Origin: Daphnia carinata
Lineage: Eukaryota > Arthropoda > Branchiopoda > Diplostraca > Daphniidae
Reading direction: 5' to 3'
Assembly: GCF_022539665.2 (NCBI RefSeq)
Contig: NC_081331.1
Location: 13,176,638 to 13,240,637 of the forward strand
Length of the DNA stretch: 64,000 bases
Part shown: piece after piece, positions 1 through 13,200 of the stretch
Numbering within the stretch: position 1 is the stretch's first letter
Layout of the letters: the number at the start of each line of letters is the position of its first letter
The notes under the pieces: generated by a model
What the model saw: the letters and a program-made list of their open reading frames with translations, nothing else
Told to the model about the DNA's origin: nothing
The model's database searches: none
Made by a program: the position numbers and the translations under genes

Positions 1-2351
1 TGCCACCGTGGCCGTGTCGCAGAATCGCCGATGTTTGGCCAACGAAGTGACGGTGCTGAAAGGTTGGCCGCAACGTTGGCAACGGATCTGCAAACGGCAG
101 TCTGCGTGCATGCGCTTATGCCGACACAGGTTAGAGAATTGCGTGTAGGCTTTCAAACACACCTCGCACTGGAACGGCTGTAACAATCAAAAACGTATTA
201 CACTATTAGTTTATGGCCATTGGGATAGAAAAACAGTTCGATAGTTAAAAGCTCATTTGCGTGATGATCCATACTTTGACGGAAGAATGAATGTGAGTAT
301 GCTGTTTGAGTCCGGAAGATGTTGCAAAAGTCTTGCCGCACTCGGGACAAGCGTGGGCACGAGCACCAACGTGAGACGACCGGATATGGCGCTGCAGATT
401 CGATGGATCGGAGAAGACTTTGGCGCAGTGCTCGCACGGGTAACGCCGGCCGAGACCGTGTTGAACGACCGCGTGGCGCGAGAGAAGTGGTCGACAGCTG
501 AAAGCACGTGAACAGAACGTACACGGATAGCGACCGAGCGGGAACTGGTGGACGCTTACCAAATGCGAATCGACCCTTTTTTTTAAAAAATCTTGTGTTA
601 TTTCATTGCGTCGATGAAATAGACTTTGTTCAAATCAACTTACTGATCGACGTCGTGGAAAGGTTTATCGCAGACTTCGCAGCGTACGGGCAAGTCGATA
701 TCGTCACAATCGGCAAGTCTTCCGTTTCCGTTCAGACTGTTTCCGATAAGTGTAGATCCTCCACCACCACCTCCACCAACTCCGCCAGCGCTATGATTGA
801 AGTAGCGCTCGGACCCTTTACGTTACAACAATACACATGAAATTAGTATTTTTTTATTTCAAAATATTACAGGACGATTGAACTGCAAGCGAACTGATCT
901 CAACTTGAGAACGGAAGCGACTGACTCTAGTTTTACCGGTAACTCACTCCCCTTATACTATCGTGATAATCGTTACGCTGGAAACGCATAATAAAGCGAG
1001 ATGAAACAGCGGCCACCGGTGAAACAGATTTGGACAAATCACAACCACTCGTGCAACGATGACACAGGTAAAAAAAAAAAAAATAATAACAATCACAATC
1101 AAAAAACAAGTTTTTGCTTTATCCCCCGGAAAAAAAGAAAGGGGAAACATAGGCCTCCCCCCTCCATCTATTCATCGAGCTATGGTCACTCACTCAAACA
1201 AAACACTACCGGTTCTTAGGCACCGTGCTGCATGCGGTTTGTTTGCCATCGAAGATATAGTCCATGCCCAACTGTGGACAGAAGGGGGGCGTGAGAAATT
1301 TTTTGATCAAATTCAAAGGGTAAAAAAAAAATGACAAAGCAAAAGCAACGTTTTGATGTAGGGGAGGGGTGGTCAAATTCGGTACGGTTTTCTGTATATG
1401 CGTGTATGAAGCATGTGATGGTCTCGTTAACTTCCCGCACGTCTGTATAGTTCTAGTTCGAACATCTGTCCCTTTTTTTTTTTGGCTTTTGAAATCAAAG
1501 TGACCATCCGCATTGCCTTCGGATTCTCCCCCCACTCATACCCTCACCGCATTACATCCTGAACGATCGTGTTCACGTATTTTGTGTTTCTAAAACGCTG
1601 AAAGGTATTGAAATAATAAAACGCAACAGCGATGGACTTTCAAGTTTGCAATTCGTAGAGCGAACGTGAATAAGAGTGTAATCAAATGTCATAGACAAAA
1701 TGTGCATCTGCTCAATCTGTTGATTCATATTTATAATGCATTAGTCACAGTGGTCGGCTGACCACACGGGCGACGTAAAAAAAAAATAAGGGAATTGGTG
1801 GATGTCAAAGGTCAGGTGCGCTTCACCTGGCTCTCGTCATCGCAACATAGAGTCGCATTTGAAAGCCAACGAACATAGTGAAATGAATCAAGTCACCAGA
1901 ACACTGTGAAACATTGTAGCTAAAAGAGAGAGAGAGCTCCAGTTAATGAGAGAAAGAGAGAAAGTCACGTGTGTTCCAGGTTCTTACTCCCACCTGCCCC
2001 AACCGTGAAAATGTCACTCGCTCTCCCCGTTCCAAAACAACACTGATTTACGACAACTCCTAAAAGAAAAAGACGTGACTTTTGTTCTTTCTTTTTCATT
2101 ATTTGAAGCCTAACGTCATACGAACTGGAAAAAAGTAAAACCATAGAAAATCTTTCTTTAGCCCTATTGACTAGTCTATGTTATAGATGAGGCCTCTCTA
2201 GGGTTATCCTATCTTAATTAAACACTGGCGGTGAGGTATACACACGCAAGAGTCTTTGATTTAAAAATAGAGATATGATTAAAATGTAAGACTTACCGGA
2301 GTCGCTGTCGGTTGATCGATCGGCAGAGCTCTCCATAGAGGCCACAAGCAC
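1..2351 (-). CDS. ham: Hamlet / PRDM3-PRDM16 (MECOM) family zinc-finger transcription factor, 5' part, partial
   Basis: Four exons fit in phase on the minus strand: 2351-2297 (ATG at 2336-2334), 815-644, 554-275 and 177-1, the last cut by the window edge. Together they give 223 codons. The N-terminus is short and acidic/serine-rich, then comes a glycine run, then an array of C2H2 fingers. The fingers carry the strings [47 protein letters not shown] and SLAKHRRFC, which are diagnostic of the first finger cluster of MECOM/PRDM16 and fly Hamlet. The family encodes nuclear DNA-binding regulators; Hamlet specifies neuron type and dendrite form. No PR (SET-like) domain is encoded between this ATG and the fingers, so this resembles the EVI1-type short isoform. 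The 55-nt first exon is open upstream of its ATG (GTG CTT GTG GCC TCT), so a longer isoform starting farther upstream is possible. The second finger cluster must lie beyond position 1. Family assignment is very secure; the first exon is inferred from splice sites and exact phase match. Confidence 0.85.
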
Positions 2352-5300
2352 CTGAATAACCGAAAAAATCGTGTTTGAATAAGAATAAACACTTCGTAAT
2401 TTACGTCGTCATAGCAACGATCATATATTGATATAAGGGCATCCAAAAAAAAAAAAAAAAATTTGTCCGCCATTGGTAAATAGTGCCCTATCGTAAAAAG
2501 GAGCCCTAACTCGATGACAGAATGTGTTTCTTTTTCCACTAAAGGGAACTGCAAAAGTGCCCTTTTCCGGAGGGGGTTAGCGGTTGAACACAAAACCAAC
2601 GGAAGGCTCAAATCCATAGCGTCCATAAAACGCTAGTGGGCTCTGGATGTATCCATCGGAAGAGGGCGAAAATGAACTTGGGCATAAAAATGAAGCCAAT
2701 TTCATTGGGAGGGATAAATGCAGTGAAGAAAAAAATCGAGCAATACAATAAGAGGTGGGGCATGTGTGTCTATAGGATCATTACCAGTCCATTTTAGATG
2801 CTTTGATTCTCTTTCTGTGTTCCCTATTATTACGTGTCATATATGAACCCCCTTCCCATCTTTCTTTTCTCCTTCCTTACTTTGGCATCTCTTTCTCGCT
2901 TACGCGTCACACTCCAGTTCTAATTCGCCCCTCGTTCGATTCGACCATTAACCAACAAGTCCGGTCGGAAAGTACACAGACTAACTACGTGTGCTTGGCC
3001 AGCATCCAGCCCTGTATTCAATCGGCTAATTTGAACGGGGGAAAAAGGAGAAGAAAAACGTTAAAATGAAGTAAAAAAAAAAAAAAGAGAGAAAAAGCCA
3101 CGAAGGAAAATCAAAAAGAAACTACTGGACCGCTAGAGGGTATAAAAGAAAGAGATTAGCCTTATTGAATGGGGACGGAGAGTGTGCGGAATTGAAGTTG
3201 ATGGTCTGTTCGGCCACCCGCACCGTGTTAATAGCCCTCGAATTCGAACTACGTGACTTGAATACACAATGAAAAAAAAAAATACCGTTGGCTAATGATT
3301 CTGTGAATGCTGAGAAATGCACCTAAAAAACCATCGCCAAATAACAGCTGATTTTACTTTAAAAACATGACGATGCGGCTTGTTTGAGTTTTCTATTTGC
3401 GACTTACGAAATAAAGGCATCGATAGCAATGGGTAAAAAAAAATGAGAGAAAGACTGACCCTGCAAATGTCAATAAACAATATTATAGAAAAGTAAGCCT
3501 GTACACGGGGTAGGTTCTTACAAATGACAAGAAATAAATAGTGGGGCACAGACAGCCGATGTGTACACGGTGACAACAGTAGATCTATTGAAAAATTGCC
3601 CAGACTCTGATGCACAGCCTTCCATACACAATATAATTATACATGGAGAGCTCGTCCGTTCCTCATGATCGCTCTACCGCAACAGCACCTTCTCCATATG
3701 GTATAATACACACACCTCCGATTTATCTTCGTGGGGTCAACAATATGAAAAAAAAAAAAAGGTATAGGCTATACTGATTGGCCCTATTGTCGTCGGATGC
3801 CTGCGCCCCATGCATTGTAACTCATAGAAGATTTCAAACGATTTCCCAATGTGACATTCGACGGTTCCCTTTTTCCAAATAGATATGTCTGCTACTATAC
3901 AATGAAGAGGATGATCGTTGTCGATATCTAATGGCACATCCAATTTGCTGGACCTTGTCTCCAGCATGGAAAAAAAAATAACTGGTATTCAAAAATGAAA
4001 GATCCATCGACTTTCAATGAGGTCCCTTTGGCCGCTGTCAGCAAAGGTGCCATTTATTACCTTCAACAAATAATACTCTGCCCGGTAGCTGATAAAGATC
4101 AAAAATTCAATCCGAGTTCGCATTGTATCCAGATCCTGCGTTTATCAAATAACAACGATCCCCGCGACTCCATAACTGATGGATCAATTTCCATCGAACT
4201 GTGCTCCATCGGCCAGTAGATTCTTCTATTGGAATCCTTAAATCTGCAGCTAGTAAACTTCGCTGTACGTGTATGCAATCTTAGAAGTCTATAAATACGT
4301 TCACAACTCTATATAATAAAATGCGAAAAAAAGGGCATGATGAAATCGTGGAAAAAAAAAGTGTAAAGTGGAGATGTCGGTTATCCATAAAAAGGAAATC
4401 AGAGGGAATAAATACTATTGGCCTTTAAATATGTGCGCTGTATATCAATATAATCTATACGCAGGATAGTGAAAAAAAAAAGAGGGGAGAGGAAGTGGAA
4501 CGATGGCAACACGGTTGTTGGTGGGTTTTTCTTATGCCCTATTCACATTGAAATAAAGGGCGCACACGCTACGTGGGGAGCGAATGAAGAATAAAAAGAG
4601 AAATGTGTTGTGCTGCCACAAGAGCAGCAGCTATTCACGCTGCATGTACACGACAGCGATTGTCACTTAACTCGCCGTATATAGAGTGCCGTCTGCTCTC
4701 TAAGTGCTTCCTAATGACAGCAGCCGTGCAGCAGCTCATAGAGAATGAGCGCAAAAAAAAGAGAGAATATACTATATATGTACCGTGTGCGTTGCTTTGA
4801 TGGAAAGCAACGAGCGATTGTATACTGAGATTGAGACCGAGATAACAAAAAAGAGCTGCCACTTGCCACGATGAAAAGGCTATATGGAAGGCGCAGCACC
4901 ATCACAATCTATGTGCCTTTGTTAATGTATGATAACAATATATAGCTTTCATTTACTGCTTACTTCGAATATTATGAATCCATAATAGAATTGAGGTTTT
5001 GCACGTTAACGGACCTAATGAAAGTATGTAGATTACGCTGACATTGGAGGTGTGTCATTGGCTGAAATTTCATAAATGGCTAGGTACAGGGGAAGGAATG
5101 TTTGCAGTGTTCTCTGTTTGATTTAATAAAAGCGAAATAACCTTCAAATTTGAAGGCTGTAGATAAAGGCTAGGACGTGCAGAGAACAATTCACGTTGAC
5201 TATGGGGCGCTATAGTTCTGCTGCTTAAATGGCATCGTGGGAGAGGGGCGAAGTATTGATTATGTTGGATCCATTAAGAGTGGATCATAACTCACTCGCA

Positions 5301-8300
5301 GGGTCACACATCAACTCGTCCTTGATTATCTCCACTATTTTCGCAAGTTTCTTCTCATAGACTGACAGCGAGTACAAGCGATTGAAAATGTCCTTATCTC
5401 AGACTACAACGATAGAAACGTACCTAAACGCAAACATCCGACGTCACAACACGAATGAAAAAACAAAAAAACATTCGTAAAGGTGAAACAGAGTATTAGA
5501 TAAGGCAAAATCTGACGCAGTTTAGCGCAATCTTCTTCCAAAAATTCCTATACTCACCAGTAAGAAAAACACATTAGCTTCCCGTATGCCCAATGTACAT
5601 ATACGAGGTCAAATTGTCGGTATAGAGATATCCGGAATGGGTGGAGTTTGGCGCGATCACTCGAGCGGAATTGTATAGAGACATTACGCATTAAGGGCAG
5701 GCCGCAAAAACGGGCGTCAATAGGCAAGCAATTGTCGATGAATGGGCCAATGTATAAGCCGCTATAGTTGATAGTCTTCGGGAGGGCATCGATAGAATCG
5801 AGAACCCCCTCCCCCCCAAAAAAAGAGGGGAAAAAGAAACATCACCCCTCGGCATCATGGATATATAGCCTGGCCCCCAAAAAAAAGTTGGAAAAAGAAA
5901 AATGTGAAAAATATATGTAGGAGAGGGGTCTAATAGAGCGCACCGGCAACAAGCGAGGGCTCTATATAGACACGCTATAAAAGCCATGATATAAAAGACT
6001 ATTTGATGGCATTCAACAGCAGCAGCGGTGAAGAAGATGTCACCTTTTTATTATCAGCTGCAGTGTATGCCCCTGTTGGAACGTCCTGTATAGGCTATAG
6101 AAATTAGAAGCGAACACACGATTCTCAATAGGATCATGCATCGGAGGAGGAGACCCCGAAGAAAGAAGAGGAAGACGAAATTTGAAAAGAAAAAACGGCG
6201 AAAGGAATTCCCTTCTTATTTCGAACGATTTGGGTTGTTGAAAAAAATAGGAGGGAGGGGGAGGCAAACCGGATGAAAAGGATCGCTTCCAGCACATTAT
6301 GCCCGTCCGTCCGTGTGTATAGAGACGTCAATGATGGGAACAAGAATACGAAGGAGGAGGAGACGAAATGGCCGCATTGCTGCGTAGTCGTGATGGGCAC
6401 AGTGTAAAACCTCCGACACCTCCCCTTTTTGATCCGGCGTGTTAAGTCTTTGACACAATCTACTGGGCGATATGTCCATTGGGGGGGGGGGGGATTTAAA
6501 AAAGAGAGATTTCTATTGTCTGATACATCTGATGGGTTTAGGGCGTATTTTTATCGAAGACCTTATTTGTGGTATTCAACAAAGTCTATTTCTCTTGTAG
6601 GACGATCCTCTTTTTCACGCCCTCCTTATGCAAAATTAGAAAGCGTTTGTTCTATACAACGTTAAATGCTACGCAAGTACCTGATTGGAAAAGAACGTAG
6701 TCTAATCTAAAATTTGCTCCAACTTTAATGGTAGCAAGAAATAACAGGATACTGATTACAAACGATGGCTCTGACAACACAGGTGTTAAGCCCTCTTCGT
6801 TTGCATGTCAAAAAAAGAAGAGCGACAGCACGATGATCTGGACAATATAAAAAAAATGATAATAAGAGGCTCTCTTCTATCTATAGCTCGGTAGAAAACA
6901 ACTTGGCTGACCTCTTCGCCTATACATCTATTTACAAAAGATATGCAGTACGTCTTCCCATATGGCTAATAAAAATGTCTGTAGTTTGAAATGTGTTATC
7001 TCTTTGGCGGTTTTCTCTTTTTTTTTCCGCTTGAACATTTGACGTGTTTGATTCCTTTCTTTTCGACCTATTTTCATTGATAAGGAAAATTGTTCCTCCA
7101 CCGCTTTTACCACGGATGTGGCTCCTCCTGTTCATGCCCCTTGTCAGGCTGAAAAATAGAGAAGGTACGTACATTCAATAGATAAGTTGATGGTGAACAT
7201 GGGGAAATAGAAACCCTAGATCCCTTTTTTTTTTTTGCCAGACACCAGAGGTGTCTATATAATGCGAATATGAATAGAAGAGAGTGAGATATAGATTTCA
7301 CAGTTTGTTCCCCTTCGATGAAAAAACGAAGAAGAGCCGTGTGGATGAGGAGACAAACAATCGCGCACAGAAGCCGCTGCTCGCCGGCTCTGACATTTTC
7401 TATTCATTTTCAAATTCTCGCCATTCAATTTTTATTTTTCCCCGTGGGGCTAGTGTGATAATATTTTTTAAAAGAGAAGGAGAAACAGGGATGGCCTGCT
7501 TTATTCTATTGACTAATTTTCATTGTTACGTCGGCCGGGATCGTCCGGATATACAAGCAATAGCCTATTATTCTCTCTCCAGTTTTCAATTACGGCTCAA
7601 TTTTTTTATACACAATGCCGATGTGTTGTGTGATGATGACGATCCTATCATTAAATGCTCGGTGTGAAATCTTTAGAATTAAGCCTTTTAAAAAATTGGT
7701 GAGAAAGCGAAATAGAACTGTCGACGCAACAACCAACTGTCCCCAAAGTGATTTGAATGCTGCCTCTCTTAACCGCAAACTTCCCCCCTTTAGTTTTTGC
7801 CCAGTTGGAGTGCAAAAAAAAAAAAAAATGAAAGAGACACTGGACAGAGTCAGATGACCATACAAGTAAAAATTTGCCCTCTACTTCTTGAAGATAAACT
7901 GGTGAGAAAAAAAAAGAAGAATCAAAAGACACAAACAGAACAAGAAAATGAGAGGAGAGACATTAATACGTAGCGCAACGGCCGTTTCCGGCCCCTTACA
8001 CAACCAACCGCCACCCCCGTCATTTCACCCTCCTGATGTTTTGATGGGGCCGACCGAAGACAAAAAAAAAAAAAAATCAACGCGTTAAGAGAGATGAGGT
8101 CATTTTCCCATCAGCCGCCGTTTTTTTTTTCTCTCTTTTACCCTGTAAAAAATGGAGAGACTCAACTCCTTATTTTCTTTTCTTGACGTTCATTGAGAAG
8201 AAAGAGGGGGGTGAAAAAAAAACATCAGCCATATAGTTTTTCTTTTCTTCAATTAAATTTAATAGCTTCTCTCTTCTTTGTGCCAACACTATTTTTTTTT

Positions 8301-10280
8301 TCTCTATGTTTAGTGGGTGAAAAGAAAAGTGGGAGTTTCAGCGGGAACAACTTGGCGAAAGTCGGGAACAAAAACAAATGAGAAATGAAACACACACACA
8401 CACACAAAAAGGGCCATCAACCAATGAGCTGGCCAGGAAACAAAAAAGAAAAAGGGCCATAATTCTTTCGGGGGTCTTCACAACAGAGTACACCGCTGAT
8501 GGGATCCAAACAAACGTCGAGAGGTTGCGTTATTCACGGTCGACGTTGAGTGTCGATTATCCCCTGATTTATCTCCCGAAAACGGAGAGAGGCAAACGAG
8601 AGCCTCTAAATGAGAATTGAAAACAGTCATAACAGCCCCAAAATGTTAACATTTCCCACCGACTCCCTTAACATCTCGTTTTATTTGACTCGACTTGATT
8701 TTTCGATCTGATGTTCGTTACCATTTTCTTGTTTTGTACGTACAAGTTTACAAAAAAAAAAAAGGAAGAAAGAAACATTCTGTTTATCCTATTCGGCCAT
8801 CAGCGTGTAAGTTTATACAGCTATGGATATTGTGTTACAAATGTGTCGACGGAGTCGGGCGTTAAACGTCAATCAAAGGAGATGCCAGTGAGCGCAGGCG
8901 GTCTGGCGCACGCAAAAATCACGACTCCTTTTGTTTTTTTAAAGCTATATAACATGGTAGGCTCATTGGCCAAGCTGTGCGTCATTAAAGAACCTGAATA
9001 GAGTACTTGTATTAATTAGCTAGTAAAAAAAAAAAAAAATTAAAAGTGCGGGATAGAACGAGAGGCTTCACGATGTTCCATCATCATCAACTCGGCCAAT
9101 GTGGGACGTGAAAACATAAAGAAAAGAAAAAAAAAAAAAGTGAATATAGACACTTTTCTTTTCGGGGGATAGACGTGGGGGTTAATGGAAACTCGCCAAA
9201 AGGATGTGTCACTGAAAGCTAAAGATCGAGGCAATTTAGCCAGCCATCATGTGCAGCTGGAACGCCAGCGCAACACAACAGTTCGGCGCTGTATACCACT
9301 GTGCAACATACGCCGACACTACGTGGAGTACACGCGGGTCCAAAAAGGGCGATGATCTATGGATCTTTAATGTAACGCCCTCTTCATATCCACCCCCTCC
9401 TGATAGGCCTTTCTCTTTCTTTCATTTTTATGATACAGGGAAAAGAAAAAAAAAATATGAAAACATAGACAGACACGCGCGGAATGAAAAGACACATGCA
9501 GTGTGACACGACCATCCCGCAGCGTTGACTATCGCAACAGCAGACGCCCAGTGGCCCGGTTGGCACGTTCACTCTATCAAATCGTCTAATATATAAAGGA
9601 GGGTAGCTACTGTTCCTCGATGTTTCACAAATATTGCCGTGTATATATGTTTGTGTGCGTTCGTGCCCACCCCCTTCGGTTGCGTGAGTTGTTTCCCGAT
9701 CATCCCCTCTTGTTTCTCTGGGTTTGTAACGCGTGTTTTCAGCCCAATATCAAGGTTTGCGGAGACGCATAAACATCAAGAATCACGTCAATAGATAAAA
9801 TACGTAGTATTTCAATGTTTTAAATGACTATTTTAGAATTGATATGCAGATTGCGAACCAATCGAAACGAAGAAGATTGCCGAAAAGGTTAAAGAGATAC
9901 GTACGTAGTTGACACTTGACATGACCCATGTATAAAAAAAAAAGCTGTATGGAACAGCAGGAATAGAAAGATAGGGCAAGCGGGTTTCTTTATACGTGAT
10001 GATGATGACATGGGACCATAGCCAATCTTCTTCACGACGGGGGAGTTCTATCCCCGTCACCTTTCTCCCCCCTCGTCCACCCATTTTCTATTGGAAATTC
10101 AAACAAAAAAAAGGGACTTTCGGTTGACAGTCGACAAGCTCGACATCCCCTTATTTATTTAATTTTTTTTTTCATCTTCTCCTGCTGGTCGACTGCCTCC
10201 GACACCTTGCCACCTGATGGGATGGCAACAACATTCCAGAAAAAAAAAATGGAATCTGTTATAAAGACACATAGCGAAAA
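2352..10280. other. No supported gene; homopolymer-rich probable intron/regulatory DNA
   Basis: I find no ORF with family similarity, no convincing exon and no RNA gene here on either strand. The stretch holds many A or T runs of 9-15 nt, often at the edge of purine-rich segments, a 13-nt G run at 6481-6493 and a short CA repeat near 8392-8404. Short ORFs here mostly read through these runs (Lys- or Phe-rich products) and look fortuitous. Because the first exon of the hamlet gene has a splice acceptor at its 5' side, some of this DNA is probably a 5' intron of that gene. Confidence 0.5.
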
Positions 10281-13200
10281 TTCGCTTATGGTAGAGGCCT
10301 ATTCATGCGTGCAATCTGTTTAGCTGTCTTGTGAGATGTACACATAAAAAGGGAAACTTGGCATGAACGTGCGCAAGCAAAAGACATCAGCATGCATCTT
10401 TTGTCAACATCAGATGCCGCGGTGATTATTACAGACTTGTCGGCTGCAGCTAGACGTTCGTGTCTCGGTCGAAACAGCTGCTTTTGTATCAATCTTGTCA
10501 CTTCGTTTTTACCCACAAACTTGCACAAAGTACGTACGATTGCCCTCGTCGTGTACCTTCCATCGTCTTTGATTTTGCTCGTCAGAAACATGTTGCGACA
10601 TGCGTGGAATAGCAATTGCATATGATATAACTATTGCTCTTATTCTCTATGCAAGCAAACGATGATTCGTTAACTCGTTTCAAAAGAATAGGGTCTACAT
10701 GTTAGGATCGATATTTGACACCTGGCTCGTCGGCCCCATGAATCCTTCATTGCCCAAGCAAATGTTGCGGCTAACGGACGTTTCAAAAAATCTTTTGGAA
10801 TACTTAATTAACCCCATCAAACATGAGACGATGTCAAACGAAACTCAGACTAAAGTGAATATTCAAAACAATTCATGTCTGGCCTTTTATAACGAAATTC
10901 TGCTTATAAGATAATTCGATATTTCTTACATCATAAAGGATGTGGAAAGCCCAGGGCACATCGTGTGCTCTGTAATTTCAAAATTTTGAAAGGGAACGTG
11001 GTGGTCTCACGTGCATGTTCATTTCGTTTTCAACATCCCCAACGACCTTTGATGAAGAATAGCGGAGTCACAGCGGACGTGCTGTCCAGCATGTCGGTTA
11101 GTGAAAATGTTATTGGCATTATACGCTCAACAGCGTCGACCATTAGTCTGGACGCGCTGCTCAACTGTCCCGCACAGCTGATGCCGAACTCTCTCCAGCA
11201 CACAAGATCCCCCAAAGCGAAATCAGAACTTCATCAGTTTAAATAAAAATGAATGCAACTCCTTTCGCTATTAAAAAACAAATCTAAGGGAGCGGAATCT
11301 TGTTCCAGTTGGCGAATCTATGAATTTATTTTTATATCGATGATTGACTTTTTTTTTTTTAGCGATGCAGCTGATGGAACAACAACGAGAGAACGGCCCT
11401 GCTCTTAAAGTGGTGCCCAACAACTGAAGGGGAGGCAAAAAAAAAAAAGGACAAGAAAAAAAAAACTCTGAAGGTGATTGGCATGGATATCAATTGGAGA
11501 GTGAAGAGCTGATCGTCTAGCGAAGGAGAGCGAAGGGGAGGCTTCTGATATGCAACTGTCAATGTGTCACAGGACGCATACATGTATACAATCAGATCAA
11601 ACACTGCAAAAGAAGAAAGACATTGGGGGAAAAAAAAAATTGTGTCCGCTGGACTTGTGTGTTTGCAGCTTGTCCCTACTCCCTGCTGGTTATATTGCTG
11701 GAACGCCACGGCGAAGAAAAAAAAATAGGATAAATAGCGAAATAAAAAAAAAAAGGGAAAAATAAATAAATGCAGAGACCTTTTTTTTCATTCTTTGCTC
11801 CATTCTCGCATGAGCGCATCTGATTGGCAGCAGACAAGATTCCCATACCGACCCGTCACATACCCAAAAAAGGTACACATACCAGTCTAGTAAGAAAAAA
11901 AAAAGAAAGAGACGATGATCACAATAACAATCAGAGTACGAAGTGAGTGTCAAAAACTGTCGCAACGGTTTCTCTTGAAATATGCACAGTACGCACAACA
12001 GGCTAGCTACTGCGTCTACCAAGGAAAGGGACGATTGATTTGTTACAATGACAAGCCATCTTGTTTCACAAAGATAACGTCAATGACAGGTCATCAAACT
12101 GTGTAACATCTCTAGCCCAAAGTGCAGGATAGCTATTCATTTTATCGTGTACTACACGTGGTTATACAAGCGAACTCAGTGGCACTGTCATCGTTCAATG
12201 TCCTCAATTGATCACCGTATCTCCCGTCAATCAAACGATTTATTTCTCCTTACGAAACAAGATCATTTAAACAGGTTGAATATCACAATAAAAAAAAAAG
12301 ATAGTCAATCTCTCGGCTGATTAAACAAAAAAAAAAAAAAACGTGAGATGCGCTTTTCTTTTTATGCCGAAACAGCGAAGGTGAAAGAGACCCGATCAAT
12401 CCAATTGAGGATGCATGCTACCGTGTTTACACAGAACGACGGAGGGATGCGGTCGAGCGCTTCTCCAGGAGCATCGCTTTCTCTTGTCAAACACACGGTG
12501 CGTTGAACGTTCAGCCAAGCGCAAAATCCTGTCACACCTTATAGCAGTTCCTCTGTTTTCTTTTTATTTTTTTCCACCTAACTGGCCCCGCAATGGTGAA
12601 AGAACAAATGAAAATCGAACAGAAATGGTTCTCTGTTTTTCTCATTCTACATTGTTACTTGGCTTATCCTCGTTGACCTGATTGCTGTGCATATTATCAC
12701 AGGCCATGAGAAAAAAATAAACGAGAGAAGACCCATGAAATGCCTCGTCACCATAATCGCTAGCTCTCTACAAGGTACATATGCAGCGAGGGTAAAATAA
12801 GATTGCGATCGTTGCTTCGACCCAAAACACAGGTGGCGTTGTGGATATAGATTTATTGATGTGCGCTGCTGTGCCCAGCCGCACCCTTGCCCCCCTGGTG
12901 CTTCCACACTCTTTCCCAACTTCATAGACAAGAGAATGAATGAATAAAAAAATAAAAAATCGGCCACTCTGATGTGTACATTGGCCCGCGATGTGTGGGG
13001 AGACCGAGGTGTTGGAGTGGAAATAAGAGGATCAAAATCTTCAACGTTGTACAGCGACTGTTACTGCTTGTCGGTCCGCGTTCGAGCGTCAGCGGACCCC
13101 CTCCCGGTGGCATTCCACCACAAAAGGATGAGTTCAATCAGCCGAAATAGGCTCAATAATGCTACTTGCGCAACACCCCTAACACAATCTCTGCATATTG

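Noticed and set aside
508-840. 110-codon plus-strand ORF
   Set aside because: Antisense over a hamlet exon and intron whose minus-strand splice sites and C2H2 codons are clear.
7284-7667. 127-codon plus-strand ORF
   Set aside because: Composition follows the surrounding low-complexity DNA; no motif, splice pattern or similarity.
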